Source: Roseithermus sacchariphilus
Lineage (GTDB): Bacteria > Bacteroidota > Rhodothermia > Rhodothermales > MEBIC09517
Assembly: GCA_003285105.1 (NCBI GenBank)
Contig: CP030158.1
Location: forward strand, 124,001 to 188,000
Reading direction: 5' to 3'
Length of the DNA stretch: 64,000 bases
The notes beneath the pieces are model-generated. The model saw only the letters and a list, made by a program, of their open reading frames with translations, searched no databases and had not been told where the DNA came from. Both the position numbers and the translations under genes were made by a program. Below are positions 9,429 through 19,346 of this stretch, in pieces; the first letter of the stretch is position 1, and each line of letters starts with the position of its first letter.

Positions 9429-12400
9429 ATGTGCTTCATCGGTCCCCGCGTTTTTTCGTGCCTCGCCCTCCTGCTCGGGTGTCTGCCGGTCGTGGCCCAG
9501 CCGGGTCACGACCTCCCCGAAGCGACCGTTGACCCGGCGCTCTACGAAGGACTCGCCTACCGCCTGATCGGCCCGTTCCGCGGAGGTCGATCCACGGCCG
9601 TCGACGGCCTGGCCGGCCGGCCCGGGGTGTACGTCATGGGCACCACCGGCGGAGGCGTCTGGAAGACGGACGACTACGGCCACACCTGGCACAACCTGTC
9701 CGACGGCTTCTTCGGTGGGTCCATCGGCGCCATCGACGTGGCCGACAGCGACCCGGCGGTGATCTACGTCGGAACGGGATCGGCCTGCATCCGGGGCAAC
9801 ACGTCGGCCGGGCACGGCCTGTGGAAAAGCACGGACGGCGGGCGCAGCTGGGCCTTCAGCGGGCTGCCCGAGGCCGGGCAGATCGGCGACGTCGTGGTCC
9901 ATCCCACGAACGCCGACCTCGTCTACGTCGCCGCGCTCGGCCATGCCTTCGGCAAGAACCCGGAGCGCGGCGTCTTTCGCTCGCGCGACGGCGGGGCGAC
10001 CTGGGAGCACGTCCTCGCCATCGACGACTCGACGGGCGTCGTCTCGCTTGCGATGAACCCGCACAACCCGCGCGAGATCTACGCCGGTGCCTGGCGGGCC
10101 GAGCGCAAACCCTGGACGCTCCTCAGCGGCGGCCCGAACGGCGGCGTCTACAAGACCACCGACGGCGGCAACACCTGGACGAAGCTGGCCGGCGGCCTGC
10201 CCACGGGGCTCGTCGGCAAGGTGGGCGTGGCCGTCTCGCCGGCCAACCCGGACCGCGTCTGGGCGCTCATCGAGGCCGAGCCCGACGGCGGCCTCTACCG
10301 ATCGGACGACGCCGGCAAGACCTGGACGCGCATCAACCACGAGAACAAGCTGCGCCAGCGGGCCTGGTACTACACCCACGTCGTGGCCGACCCGCAGGAC
10401 GAGCACACCGTCTACGTCCTCAACGTCGCCTTTCACCGGTCGGTCGACGGGGGCAAGACGTTCGAGGCCATCTCGGTCCCGCACGGGGACACGCACGACC
10501 TGTGGATCGACCCGAACGACCCGAAGACGATGGTCCTGGCCGACGACGGCGGTGCGCAGGTGACGGTCAACGGCGGCAAAACCTGGTCGACCTACTACAA
10601 CCAGCCCACGGCCGAACTCTACGGGGTGGTGGTCGACAACCAGATTCCCTACCGCGTCTACGGCGCGCAGCAGGACAACACGGCGATCAGCCTGCCGGCG
10701 TGGACGAGCAGCAACACGCTGCACCCGAAGAGCACGTGGACCAACCCGGGCGGCTGCGAGACGGGCCCCGTGGCCCTGCACCCGGACCACCCGGAGATCA
10801 CCTGGGGCGGGTGCTACGGCGGCGCCATCAACCGGGTCGATCACCGGACCGGGCAGTACCGCAACGTCATCCTCTACCCGCAGCTCCAGCTCGGCGAGGC
10901 GGGCAAGAACCTCCGCCATCGCTTTCAGTGGGTCGCCCCCATCGTCGTCTCCCCGCACGACCCGAACGTGGTCTACCACGGCTCGCAGTTCGTCAACCGC
11001 ACCACCGACGGCGGGATGACCTGGGAGACGATCAGCCCGGACCTGACGACCAACACGCCCGCACACCAGGACTACAGCGGCGGCCCCATCAACCACGACA
11101 TCACGGGCGTCGAGATCTTCAACACCCTCTTCTCCCTGGCCGTCTCTCCGCACGACCCGGAGGTGATCTGGGCGGGCAGCGACGACGGGCTGATCCACGT
11201 CACCCGCAACGGCGGGGCCGACTGGCGCAACGTCACGCCCCCGGGGATGCCGCGCTTCGGCACGGTCAACAGCATCGAGGTGTCGCCGCACGCCGCGGGC
11301 GAGGTGTTCGTCGCCGTGCAGCGCTACCGGCTGGATGACTTCGCGCCCTACGTCTTCCACACCACCGACTACGGCCGCACCTGGCGCTCGCTGGCGGGCG
11401 GCCTGCCCGAGGGCTATCCGGTGCGCGTCGTCCGGCAGGACCCGGTGGACCCGGACCTGCTCTTCGCCGGCACGGAGTTCGGCCTGTTCGTCTCGTTCGA
11501 CCGAGGGGCGCACTGGCAATCGTTGCAGCTGAACCTGCCGCTGACGCCCGTCACGGACCTCCGCATCGCCCACGACGACCTGATCCTCTCCACGCAGGGC
11601 CGCTCGTTCTGGGTGCTGGACGACGTCACGCCGCTGCGGCAGATCGACGCGCAGGTGGCGGCGGCGGACGTCCACCTGTTTGCCCCGCGTGCGGCGATGC
11701 GGGTGAACGACCGCGGCGGCAGCGACGAGCACGTGCCCGGCCCGAAGGCACGACCCTCCGGCGCCCTCCTCCACTACTACCTCGCCGAACCCGCCGAGGA
11801 GGTGACGATCCAGATCCTCGACGCCGAAGGGCGTATCGCCCGGAGCTTCAGCAGCGACTCCAGCACGGCCCGGCGGGAAGCCACCGCCGTGCTGGACACC
11901 ACCGCCGGCATGCACCGCCTCACGTGGGATCTGCGCTATACGCCGCCTCACCTTCTGGAAGAGGCCGTCGTCTGGGGCTACACGGGTGGCGTCAAGGCCC
12001 CGCCGGGAACCTACGAGGTTCGCCTCATCGCCCGGGGCCAGACCCGGACGCAGCCGCTGACGGTCCGCCCCGACCCCCGCCTGACCGACGTGACGGACGA
12101 GGACTACGCGGCGCAGTTCGCCCTGGCCATGCAGGTGCGCGACGCCATCGACGCCATCCACGACGCGCTGCGCACCATCCGCAGCCTCTATGCGCAGCTC
12201 GACTACGTGACGGAACGGGCCCGGCAGGTTGGGGCGGTGGCGTCGTTCGAGGAACGAGCCGCCTCGCTGCGAGCCCGTCTGCAGGAGATCGAGACGCAGC
12301 TGACACAGACCCGCAACAAGAGCAACCAGGACCCCATCCGCTTTCCTCCGAAGCTGGACAATCAGTTCATCGAGCTGTACAACAACGTGACCGGGCCGGA

Positions 12401-12593
12401 CGGCTACATCGCCGGCGGCGCCGAGGGCCGCCCGACGGCGGGGGCCTACGAGCGCTTCGAGGACCTCTCGGCGCAGTGGACGGCGATCCGGAACCAGTTG
12501 GATACGCTCCTGGCTTCCGACCTGAAGGCCGTCAACGCCGCCTTCGAGCAACTGAACCTCGCTCCGCTGAGCGTACCGCCTCCGCAGGAATGA
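9429..12593 (+). CDS. Secreted BNR/Asp-box beta-propeller protein (VPS10/sortilin-like, glycosyl hydrolase-like)
   Basis: 1054-residue exported protein beginning with a signal peptide (hydrophobic FSCLALLLGCLPVVAQ). Most of it is a two-propeller array of BNR/Asp-box repeats of the S/T-x-D-G-G-x-T-W type, for example KSTDGGRSW, RSRDGGATW, KTTDGGNTW and RSDDAGKTW. The pattern resembles xyloglucanase/sortilin propellers. A C-terminal region (about residue 780 onward) contains an immunoglobulin-like segment (PPGTYEVRLIARG) and helical stretches. Close relatives are common in Bacteroidota, Acidobacteriota and Gemmatimonadota and are generally uncharacterised. No catalytic acid/base pair could be assigned, so hydrolase activity is not claimed. 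The M23 gene follows after 78 bases on the same strand. Confidence 0.82.
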   Translation: MCFIGPRVFSCLALLLGCLPVVAQPGHDLPEATVDPALYEGLAYRLIGPFRGGRSTAVDGLAGRPGVYVMGTTGGGVWKTDDYGHTWHNLSDGFFGGSIGAIDVADSDPAVIYVGTGSACIRGNTSAGHGLWKSTDGGRSWAFSGLPEAGQIGDVVVHPTNADLVYVAALGHAFGKNPERGVFRSRDGGATWEHVLAIDDSTGVVSLAMNPHNPREIYAGAWRAERKPWTLLSGGPNGGVYKTTDGGNTWTKLAGGLPTGLVGKVGVAVSPANPDRVWALIEAEPDGGLYRSDDAGKTWTRINHENKLRQRAWYYTHVVADPQDEHTVYVLNVAFHRSVDGGKTFEAISVPHGDTHDLWIDPNDPKTMVLADDGGAQVTVNGGKTWSTYYNQPTAELYGVVVDNQIPYRVYGAQQDNTAISLPAWTSSNTLHPKSTWTNPGGCETGPVALHPDHPEITWGGCYGGAINRVDHRTGQYRNVILYPQLQLGEAGKNLRHRFQWVAPIVVSPHDPNVVYHGSQFVNRTTDGGMTWETISPDLTTNTPAHQDYSGGPINHDITGVEIFNTLFSLAVSPHDPEVIWAGSDDGLIHVTRNGGADWRNVTPPGMPRFGTVNSIEVSPHAAGEVFVAVQRYRLDDFAPYVFHTTDYGRTWRSLAGGLPEGYPVRVVRQDPVDPDLLFAGTEFGLFVSFDRGAHWQSLQLNLPLTPVTDLRIAHDDLILSTQGRSFWVLDDVTPLRQIDAQVAAADVHLFAPRAAMRVNDRGGSDEHVPGPKARPSGALLHYYLAEPAEEVTIQILDAEGRIARSFSSDSSTARREATAVLDTTAGMHRLTWDLRYTPPHLLEEAVVWGYTGGVKAPPGTYEVRLIARGQTRTQPLTVRPDPRLTDVTDEDYAAQFALAMQVRDAIDAIHDALRTIRSLYAQLDYVTERARQVGAVASFEERAASLRARLQEIETQLTQTRNKSNQDPIRFPPKLDNQFIELYNNVTGPDGYIAGGAEGRPTAGAYERFEDLSAQWTAIRNQLDTLLASDLKAVNAAFEQLNLAPLSVPPPQE

Positions 12594-12671
12594 CCGGACC
12601 GGGATGCGGCATGGCATGGCTCTTGTTCGGGGATCGGACGAGCCCCTGCCACGAGCCGTGCTCCGCCGCCG

Positions 12672-13760
12672 ATGCGAACGCTCTACTTCCTGTCCGTCCT
12701 GCTGGCTGCCGTTCTCCGGGTCCATGACCCGTCGGCAGAACGGGCGAACTGCATACAGGACGTCGTCTGCGTCACGGCCGAGCGCCACGAGCAGGGCGTC
12801 GTCTTCGTGGTGGACAACCGGACGGCCGAGCCCCTGGGGGTCGTGATCGACGCCGCGCTGGAGGGCCTGGCGGCGGACGTGCCGCTGCCTCATACGGCGA
12901 TCTACCCGCCCGGCCGGAGCCGGGCCTTCGCTGCACGGGCCCGCGGAGGCGGCCGGTGGCGCTACGGCTATCGCTTCGCCTACCTGCCCGTCCACGACAC
13001 CGAGCGGACGTGCCACACGCCATCGTTCTGCGTGGTGCGGGAGCAGGCGCTGACCTCCATCCGGTATTACGTGGAGAACCACGGCCCGGCGGTGCTCTCG
13101 GTCCACTTCGAGATGCGGCCGGCCAACGTGCGCATGAGCACGTCCTTTCCCTACGTGGGGGCGTTCCAGCCCGGCCGCACGCTGGCCTTCGAGGGCACCG
13201 TCACCGACCCGCTGAAGCCCTGGGACACGTCGTACCGCACCCGCTGGTCACCGGGCGACGTGTCGCAGGTGCCGGACCTGGCGTACGCCTACGCCCTCCC
13301 GTTCGCCCCCGGCTCCGCCTACACCGTCGTGCAGGGCTATCACGGCCGGTTCAGCCACCAGCACACCTACGCGCTCGACTTCGACCTGCCCCGCGGCACC
13401 CCCGTCCACGCTGCGCGCGACGGCGTCGTGGTGGCCGTCGAGGAACGCTTCGGCGACGGCGCCCCCGAGGAGCGCTTCCGGGACCGGGCCAACTACGTCC
13501 ACATCCAGCACGCCGACGGCACCGTGGCCTATTACGTCCACCTCGAACGCGGAGGCGCGCTCGTCCACGTGGGCGACTGGGTTCGCCGGGGGCAGCGCAT
13601 CGGCCTCTCGGGCAACAGCGGCTATTCGGCCGGTCCGCACCTGCACTTCGAGGTCGTCCGGCTGACGCGGGACGTCCGGCCCGCAGGCCTCCCGGTGCGC
13701 TTCCGGATCGGCCCCCGCACGACCGAGCTGCGCGAAGGGGAGCAATACCGGGCCGACTGA
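12672..13760 (+). CDS. M23 family metallopeptidase (LytM-like)
   Basis: Exported zinc endopeptidase of 362 residues; the family normally cleaves peptidoglycan cross-bridges in the periplasm. A short signal-like N-terminus (MRTLYFLSVLLAAVL) is followed by a cysteine-containing beta-rich region and the M23 domain from about residue 215. Zinc-site candidates are His229/His231 and Asp236 in SHQHTYALDFD, plus His323 and His325 in GPHLHFEV. The fold-typical GTPVHAARDGVV and RRGQRIGLSGNSGYSAGPHLHF segments are intact. The last codons and stop form one copy of the 28-base direct repeat that recurs 13.8 kb downstream. Confidence 0.88.
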   Translation: MRTLYFLSVLLAAVLRVHDPSAERANCIQDVVCVTAERHEQGVVFVVDNRTAEPLGVVIDAALEGLAADVPLPHTAIYPPGRSRAFAARARGGGRWRYGYRFAYLPVHDTERTCHTPSFCVVREQALTSIRYYVENHGPAVLSVHFEMRPANVRMSTSFPYVGAFQPGRTLAFEGTVTDPLKPWDTSYRTRWSPGDVSQVPDLAYAYALPFAPGSAYTVVQGYHGRFSHQHTYALDFDLPRGTPVHAARDGVVVAVEERFGDGAPEERFRDRANYVHIQHADGTVAYYVHLERGGALVHVGDWVRRGQRIGLSGNSGYSAGPHLHFEVVRLTRDVRPAGLPVRFRIGPRTTELREGEQYRAD

Positions 13761-13773
13761 CGCCCGCACGAGG
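13746..13773. repeat. Left 28-base direct repeat of a putative inserted block
   Basis: The 28 bases spanning the last codons and stop of the M23 gene (starting TACCGGGCCG, ending GCACGAGG) recur exactly at 27584-27611. With two mismatches the match extends six bases upstream (13740-13773 versus 27578-27611). The two copies flank a 13.8-kb run of six genes. Confidence 0.8.
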
Positions 13774-13784
13774 GCGACCGGAGC

Positions 13785-15077
13785 TTACGCCCGGGGTCCG
13801 TCCAGCAATGCCGCGGTCACTTCGTCCACCGACCGGCAGCCGGCCAGCCCCATGGTCAGATCCACGTCCGCGACGACGTTGCGGAGAACGGTCTGCACCC
13901 CGGCCTGCCCGGCGACGGCGAGGCCGTAGACGAACGGCCGTCCCAGGCAGACGGCCGCCGCGCCGAGGGCCAGCGCTTTGAACACGTCCGCCCCGCTCCG
14001 GATGCCGCTGTCGAGCAGCACCGGCACCTGCCCTTCCACCGCCGCGACGATACCGGGCAGCGCCTCGATGGACGAGATGGCCCCGTCCACCTGGCGTCCA
14101 CCGTGGTTGGAGACGATGATTCCGCTTATCCCATGAGCGACGGCCTGCCGGGCATCGTCCGGGTGAAGGATGCCTTTGAGGAGAATGGGCAACGCCGTCA
14201 GGCTGCGTAGCCAGGCCAGGTCATCCCACGTGAGCGAGGGACGCGCATAGATGCGGGTGAAGAGCTGCACCGCGGCGCGTGCCCGGCCGGAACGTAGCGC
14301 ATCGAGCGTCGACCCCGGATAGGCCCGGGCCTGCGCCACGGCAGCGCGGAGGACGGCCGCGTTCAAGCGTGGTGTCTCCTCCGGCGGGACCTGCGACGTT
14401 TCATCGAGCAGCCGCTGGAATACGGGATCGCTCGTGTACTGGGCAAGGCCCTTGCCATGCAGGAAAGGCAGATAGGCCCGATCCAGGTCACGCACCCGCC
14501 AGCCGAGCAGCGTCGTGTCCAGCGTGAGCACGAGGGCGTCACACCCGCAGGCCTCGGCACGGCGCACGAAGCTCTCGACGAGTGCGTTCTCGGTGCTCCA
14601 GTAGAGTTGGAACCAGCGGGGGCCGTCGCCCATCGCCGCCGCGCAAGCTTCCATCGGGACAGAGGCCTGGCTGGAGAAGATCATCGGGAGGCCCGCATCG
14701 GCAGCAGCCCGGGCCACGGCGAGGTCCGCCTCCGGGTGGGCCAGCTCCAGCACACCGACGGGTGCGAGCAGCAGCGGGGCCGGCAGGGTCCGCCCGAAGA
14801 GGGTAACGCGCAGATCCCGATCGGACACGTCCCGCAACATCCGCGGCACGATCCGCCAGCGCTCGAAGCCGGCCCGGTTCGCCTCCATGGTATGCTCCTG
14901 ACCCGCCCCGCCGGCGATGTAGGCAAACGCCTCGGGCGAGAGCGTCCGGCGGGCCGCCTCCTCCAGCCGCTGCGGATCGGCCGGAACGGCGGGCCGGCGG
15001 CCGCGGAGCCCAGCCAGATAGACCGCCCGCTGCCGCAACGGTCCCGGTCCGGGCGATGTCGGTTCGGATGGTGGCAT
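13785..15077 (-). CDS. FMN-dependent alpha-hydroxy-acid oxidase/dehydrogenase
   Basis: TIM-barrel flavoenzyme of the lactate/glycolate/mandelate oxidoreductase family, oxidising an (S)-2-hydroxy acid to the 2-oxo acid. 430 residues from [10 protein letters not shown] (an upstream ATG at 15110 would add 11). Visible signatures are the N-terminal [35 protein letters not shown], the barrel lysine in [12 protein letters not shown], the catalytic His/Arg motif [11 protein letters not shown] and the phosphate-binding [18 protein letters not shown]. The exact substrate is not readable. It is the first gene inside the block bounded by the 28-base repeats and converges on the M23 gene. Confidence 0.88.
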   Translation of the reverse strand: MPPSEPTSPGPGPLRQRAVYLAGLRGRRPAVPADPQRLEEAARRTLSPEAFAYIAGGAGQEHTMEANRAGFERWRIVPRMLRDVSDRDLRVTLFGRTLPAPLLLAPVGVLELAHPEADLAVARAAADAGLPMIFSSQASVPMEACAAAMGDGPRWFQLYWSTENALVESFVRRAEACGCDALVLTLDTTLLGWRVRDLDRAYLPFLHGKGLAQYTSDPVFQRLLDETSQVPPEETPRLNAAVLRAAVAQARAYPGSTLDALRSGRARAAVQLFTRIYARPSLTWDDLAWLRSLTALPILLKGILHPDDARQAVAHGISGIIVSNHGGRQVDGAISSIEALPGIVAAVEGQVPVLLDSGIRSGADVFKALALGAAAVCLGRPFVYGLAVAGQAGVQTVLRNVVADVDLTMGLAGCRSVDEVTAALLDGPRA

Positions 15078-15176
15078 ACAGGGCGAGGTGGAGAATAGTA
15101 CGTCGCCCAAGAGTAGGCAGCGGGATCGTCAATGTCCAACCTCGGCCCGCTGCACCTCTCAGCCCCGCCCCGCGGC

Positions 15177-18100
15177 TCATTTCAGCAGCATCAGCGGCCG
15201 CGTCTCGGTGTATGATCCAGCTTGCAGTCGGTACAGATAGGGGCCACTCGGCAAGGAGCGGGCGTCGAAGCGAACCGCATAGCGCCCCGGCATGTGATAG
15301 GCATCGACCAGGGTGAGCACCTGGCGCCCCAGCACGTCGTACACCGTCAAAGTCACAGGGCCTGCCTCCGCCACCTCGTATGGAATCGTGGTGACAGGGT
15401 TGAAGGGGTTGGGGTAGTTTTGGTGGAGCGCAAACGTGCCGGGCAGGTCACCATCTCCAGGATCCACAGCAACTCCTGTCGCCGCCTTTAGAAAGGCAGC
15501 AGGGTTGTAATAGTTATCCGCGATAAAACCGCTCCCATTATCCTCAGGGTAAGTTGATGCGGGCCACATGGCAGCTTCATGAGCCAGGCGGAGGGTTCCA
15601 CTGTCTTCGTCAACAGCAACCATGGTCCCTTTGCGTATCTCGAAGTGCAGGTGCGCCGGCATGGTATCAGATTCGGCACATGAGGTCCCAACGGTCTTGC
15701 CCACCGTTCCAATAGGATCGCCTTTCTTCACGGCTCGCCCTATCGGAAGATTCAGCGTGGCCTGCAGATGCCCGTAGAAGGACGTGATGTATTCCTCGGA
15801 CACAGTCTTGTGTGCCAGGATGAGCGTCCGGCCGTACGCACAGCCGTTGAACAACACGATGCCGTCGGCGATGGCATAGACGGTGCTGCCCTCATCGGTG
15901 TCACCCCCCGTCGTCAGATTCCAGTCCTCGCCGGGATGATAGTCCGGGGCGCCATCTCCGTTGAAATCATCATAATGGGAAGTCGGGCTGTCTGAAAGCC
16001 CGTCGTACCATCCCAGATTCAGATAGCGGTTCCGGTTGAACGCAGTCGCGACGTACCATTCATTGGGATCCGCCGTGAAATCGCCATTATCGTTGAAGCG
16101 TATCTTCGGGTAATCGAAGGTGGAGAATGCATCGATGGTGAGCAGTTCCAGGTTGTCGCCCGCAGCACCGCCAATCGGCATCCTGAACGAGGTTGCTACC
16201 GGAACGGCCGCAGCGGTAACTGCTTCGGGGGCGACGACCTCGAAAAGAAGCTCGCCGGACGGGTGTCCATCTGGATTGATTACCTCCACCGACCACATCG
16301 CTGGCGTCGTTGTGAAGACGGGGCTGATGGTGATTCGGGTGCTGCTCTGAGAAACGATGGTTCTTTCCGGAAAGACCTCAGCGGTGCTGTAGTCGCGCAG
16401 GGTTACGGTAGCCCCGGCCGCAAACTCACGCCCATGCAGGGTGAACGGCTGAGGACTGTTCGCACCGATGACCGGATTCGGCTCCACCCGTGTGATCACA
16501 GGAACCGGTTCGGGCGTGCTGTCCACGATCACGTCCTGCGCCGCCATCACGTCGCTCACCCCGTCGGCCGAGGCCGTCGCCAGCCCCTGCAGAATCGTCC
16601 CCTCCGGTGTCCGCGAATACACCTCGAACGAATAGAACACCGTCCGGCTCTGCCCCGGCGGCAGCTCCCCCAGCACCCACGTGGCCGTCTCGCCCCCGTC
16701 ACATCTACCGCCGGGGCAGCCGGCTCCCGTGCCGCTGAAGCTGTAGGAACTCAGGTAGCCCGGCAGCAGGCTGCGCAGCGTCACGTTCGTGCGCGTGGTG
16801 CTGCCCGGGTTGGTCACCGTCAGCGCATAGCTGACCCGCTCACTCGGCCGCACCGGGTCCGGATTCGCCTTCATCGCCAAGGCCAGTTCCTGGTTTTCCA
16901 ACACACTCATCACCTTGGATCGAGCAAGCTGTCCGGAACCAACGCTGTTGCTTAACACGGCATGCATAACGAGGTTACGAACTACCTCAGGTGGAGCCTC
17001 CAGCGTCAGTGTACGATGACCGCTCTCGTTCGGAGCCAGCGTACCCAGGTCCCACGTCACCTCGTCCCCATCGACCACCCCCTCCCCGCTGGCCGCCACC
17101 ACACGCACCCCCGCCGGCACTACCGTGCGCAGCGCCGCCCCCGAGACGCTGCTAGCCCCCGCGTTGGCATAGCTCAGCCGGTACACCAGCCGCTCCCCAG
17201 CCGCCACCGGACTCCGGTCCGCCGCCGCGCTCAACTGCAGCGTCGGCGTGCTCGTCACCACGACATCCTGCGCCGCCGTCACGTCGCTGACCCCATCGGC
17301 CGAGGCCGTCGCCAGCCCCCGCAGAATCGTCCCCTCTGCCGTCCGTGAGTACACCTCGAACGAGTAGAACACCGTCCGGCTCTGCCCCGGCGGCAGCTCC
17401 CCCAGCAGCCACGTGGCCGTCTCGCCCGCGTCACATCTCCCGCCGGGGCAGTCGGCTCCCGTGCCGCTGAAGCTGTAGGAACTCAGGTAGCCCGGCAGCA
17501 GGCTGCGCAGCGTCACGTTCGTGCGCGTGGTGCTGCCCGGATTGGTCACCGTCAGCGCATAGCTGACCCGCTCGCCCGGCCGCACTGGATCCGGGCCCGC
17601 CGTCAGGTCGAGTTGCAACTCAGCGTCTCTGCGGACGACCGTTGCTATCGTACCATGCGCCGTAGTCTGGAGCCCGGCCGCATCCCGCAGTTCGGCACGC
17701 ATGGAAAATATCTGCCCATCCCCTGCCGCGGGGCTCACTTCCACGACAAGCGTTTGCTGCCCCCGTTCGCTCGGCGCCAGCGTACCCAGGTCCCACGTCA
17801 CCTCGTCCCCATCGACCACCCCCTCCCCGCTGGCCGCCACCACACGCACCCCCGCCGGCACTACCGTGCGCAGCGCCGGCCCCGAGACGCTGCTAGCCCC
17901 CGCGTTGGCATAGCTCAGCCGGTACACCAGCCGCTCCCCAGCCGCCACCGGACTCCGGTCCGCCGCCGCGCTCAACTGCAGCGTCGGCGTGCTCGTCACC
18001 ACGACATCCTGCGCCGCCGTCACGTCGCTGACCCCATCGGCCGAGGCCGTCGCCAGCCCCCGCAGAATCGTCCCCTCTGCCGTCCGTGAGTACACCTCGA

Positions 18101-19322
18101 ACGAGTAGAACACCGTCCGGCTCTGCCCCGGCGGCAGCTCCCCCAGCAGCCACGTGGCCGTCTCGCCCGCGTCACATCTCCCGCCGGGGCAGTCGGCTCC
18201 CGTGCCGCTGAAGCTGTAGGAACTCAGGTAGCCCGGCAGCAGGCTGCGCAGCGTCACGTTCGTGCGCGTGGTGCTGCTCGGGTTGGTCACCGTCAGCGTG
18301 TAGTTGGCCCGCTCGCCCGGCCGCACCGGGTCCGGACCCGCCGCCATCGTCAGGCTGAGGGGAGCATCCGACGGCGTCGCATCGTCCGTCGAAAGAGCCC
18401 GGAACTGATCGAATAGCTCGGCCCAGACCACCGGATCGCTGGTAGCACAAGAGTGAGTAATATTAAGTCCATCTTCAAGAAGAGAGCAATTGTCGGGGTC
18501 AACATTTACCTGTACTGCTTCCCGTGCCAATTCACCGGGGTGAACCACGTTGTCCATATTTTGCGTCCATGCGGATACAATCCCATCACCATATTGCTCG
18601 AATCCCCATACCTTCTTTCCCGTGTCAACAATGGATGTATATGAAACTGAAAATGGCAGTGGATATTGTTGCGTATTATTCAATCTGACCATAGCCTCAC
18701 TATCCGCCCTCATCTCGTCCACGGCTATACTTGATGAATTAATGTTTCTGATCTCGCAAAGGCGAAATCGAGCCGTAGCCGAACAAACTGTCGCCCATTC
18801 TGCCCCTAGGTGCGGTGTACTGACCGTGATCAAGTTCACTACATCATCGGCATAGGCTACAGGCATCCCATCCCGAACCGCCAGCTCTTGCAGATAGCTT
18901 CGCGCGGCCAATCCGCCCATGCTGTGCCCGACCAATATGACCTTGCCTTTACCGGTCACCTCAAGCACCCGATCGATTACAGCGGCAACTTGTCCGCCCT
19001 GCTCGCTCAGGGTCAGGTTCTGAGATGGGAATTCGGCCCTCCAGTCCGACATATTCATCGTGTAGAAGTCGGCGTCTGGATCCTCAGTCATGCCGATGAC
19101 TGCTCCATCATCCGGCTCGTACGTGGGCGCTTCCCCCCACGTCCACCCCTGACCCACCAGATAATCCCGCAGGTCACCCCACGCATCATCCGCATTCGAA
19201 GTCAGGCCGTGGATGAAGATGACCGGGTAGTCTGGTTTGGGAAGGTCCTGGCCGAACGCGGCCGGCGTGATGCCCCACGAACCAACTGTGAGGGCAATTA
19301 GAGCAGCTATCGTTCTCATCAT
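15177..19322 (-). CDS. Secreted lipase/DUF11/TIG/M23 protein with T9SS sorting domain
   Basis: 1381-residue modular exported protein. Order: signal peptide (to about residue 24); alpha/beta-hydrolase (oxyanion FIHGLTSN, nucleophile Ser134 in GHSMGG, candidate Asp in YGDGIVS and His in NITHSCA); five DUF11-like modules alternating in type A-B-A-B-A (about 310-940); a TIG/IPT-like module; an M23 peptidase domain with YHPGEDW and MPAHLHFEIR (His near 1220); and a T9SS type A sorting domain over the last 85 residues (NYPNPFNPVTTIPYEV to the terminal MLLK). Both catalytic sites look intact. Start: tandem ATGs at 19322/19319; an in-frame GTG at 19334 is an alternative. Two DUF11 A-B pairs are nearly identical at DNA level. 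Substrate unknown. Confidence 0.88.
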   Translation of the reverse strand: MMRTIAALIALTVGSWGITPAAFGQDLPKPDYPVIFIHGLTSNADDAWGDLRDYLVGQGWTWGEAPTYEPDDGAVIGMTEDPDADFYTMNMSDWRAEFPSQNLTLSEQGGQVAAVIDRVLEVTGKGKVILVGHSMGGLAARSYLQELAVRDGMPVAYADDVVNLITVSTPHLGAEWATVCSATARFRLCEIRNINSSSIAVDEMRADSEAMVRLNNTQQYPLPFSVSYTSIVDTGKKVWGFEQYGDGIVSAWTQNMDNVVHPGELAREAVQVNVDPDNCSLLEDGLNITHSCATSDPVVWAELFDQFRALSTDDATPSDAPLSLTMAAGPDPVRPGERANYTLTVTNPSSTTRTNVTLRSLLPGYLSSYSFSGTGADCPGGRCDAGETATWLLGELPPGQSRTVFYSFEVYSRTAEGTILRGLATASADGVSDVTAAQDVVVTSTPTLQLSAAADRSPVAAGERLVYRLSYANAGASSVSGPALRTVVPAGVRVVAASGEGVVDGDEVTWDLGTLAPSERGQQTLVVEVSPAAGDGQIFSMRAELRDAAGLQTTAHGTIATVVRRDAELQLDLTAGPDPVRPGERVSYALTVTNPGSTTRTNVTLRSLLPGYLSSYSFSGTGADCPGGRCDAGETATWLLGELPPGQSRTVFYSFEVYSRTAEGTILRGLATASADGVSDVTAAQDVVVTSTPTLQLSAAADRSPVAAGERLVYRLSYANAGASSVSGAALRTVVPAGVRVVAASGEGVVDGDEVTWDLGTLAPNESGHRTLTLEAPPEVVRNLVMHAVLSNSVGSGQLARSKVMSVLENQELALAMKANPDPVRPSERVSYALTVTNPGSTTRTNVTLRSLLPGYLSSYSFSGTGAGCPGGRCDGGETATWVLGELPPGQSRTVFYSFEVYSRTPEGTILQGLATASADGVSDVMAAQDVIVDSTPEPVPVITRVEPNPVIGANSPQPFTLHGREFAAGATVTLRDYSTAEVFPERTIVSQSSTRITISPVFTTTPAMWSVEVINPDGHPSGELLFEVVAPEAVTAAAVPVATSFRMPIGGAAGDNLELLTIDAFSTFDYPKIRFNDNGDFTADPNEWYVATAFNRNRYLNLGWYDGLSDSPTSHYDDFNGDGAPDYHPGEDWNLTTGGDTDEGSTVYAIADGIVLFNGCAYGRTLILAHKTVSEEYITSFYGHLQATLNLPIGRAVKKGDPIGTVGKTVGTSCAESDTMPAHLHFEIRKGTMVAVDEDSGTLRLAHEAAMWPASTYPEDNGSGFIADNYYNPAAFLKAATGVAVDPGDGDLPGTFALHQNYPNPFNPVTTIPYEVAEAGPVTLTVYDVLGRQVLTLVDAYHMPGRYAVRFDARSLPSGPYLYRLQAGSYTETRPLMLLK
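17037..18283 (-). repeat. Two near-identical ~500-base DUF11-encoding repeats
   Basis: Bases 17037-17542 and 17778-18283, offset 741, agree almost base for base; by eye only one or two substitutions are seen (near 17139/17880). They encode the same B-then-A DUF11 pair. A third, more diverged A module lies at about 16530-16850. The near identity implies recent duplication or ongoing gene conversion inside the gene. Confidence 0.85.
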
Positions 19323-19346
19323 GAACCTGCGCACAGATGCTTGTTC

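Noticed and set aside
9420-13106. Long minus-strand open frame opposite the BNR-propeller and M23 genes
   Set aside because: The plus-strand frame has a signal peptide, Asp-box repeats and an M23 domain; the antisense frame shows only low-complexity composition.
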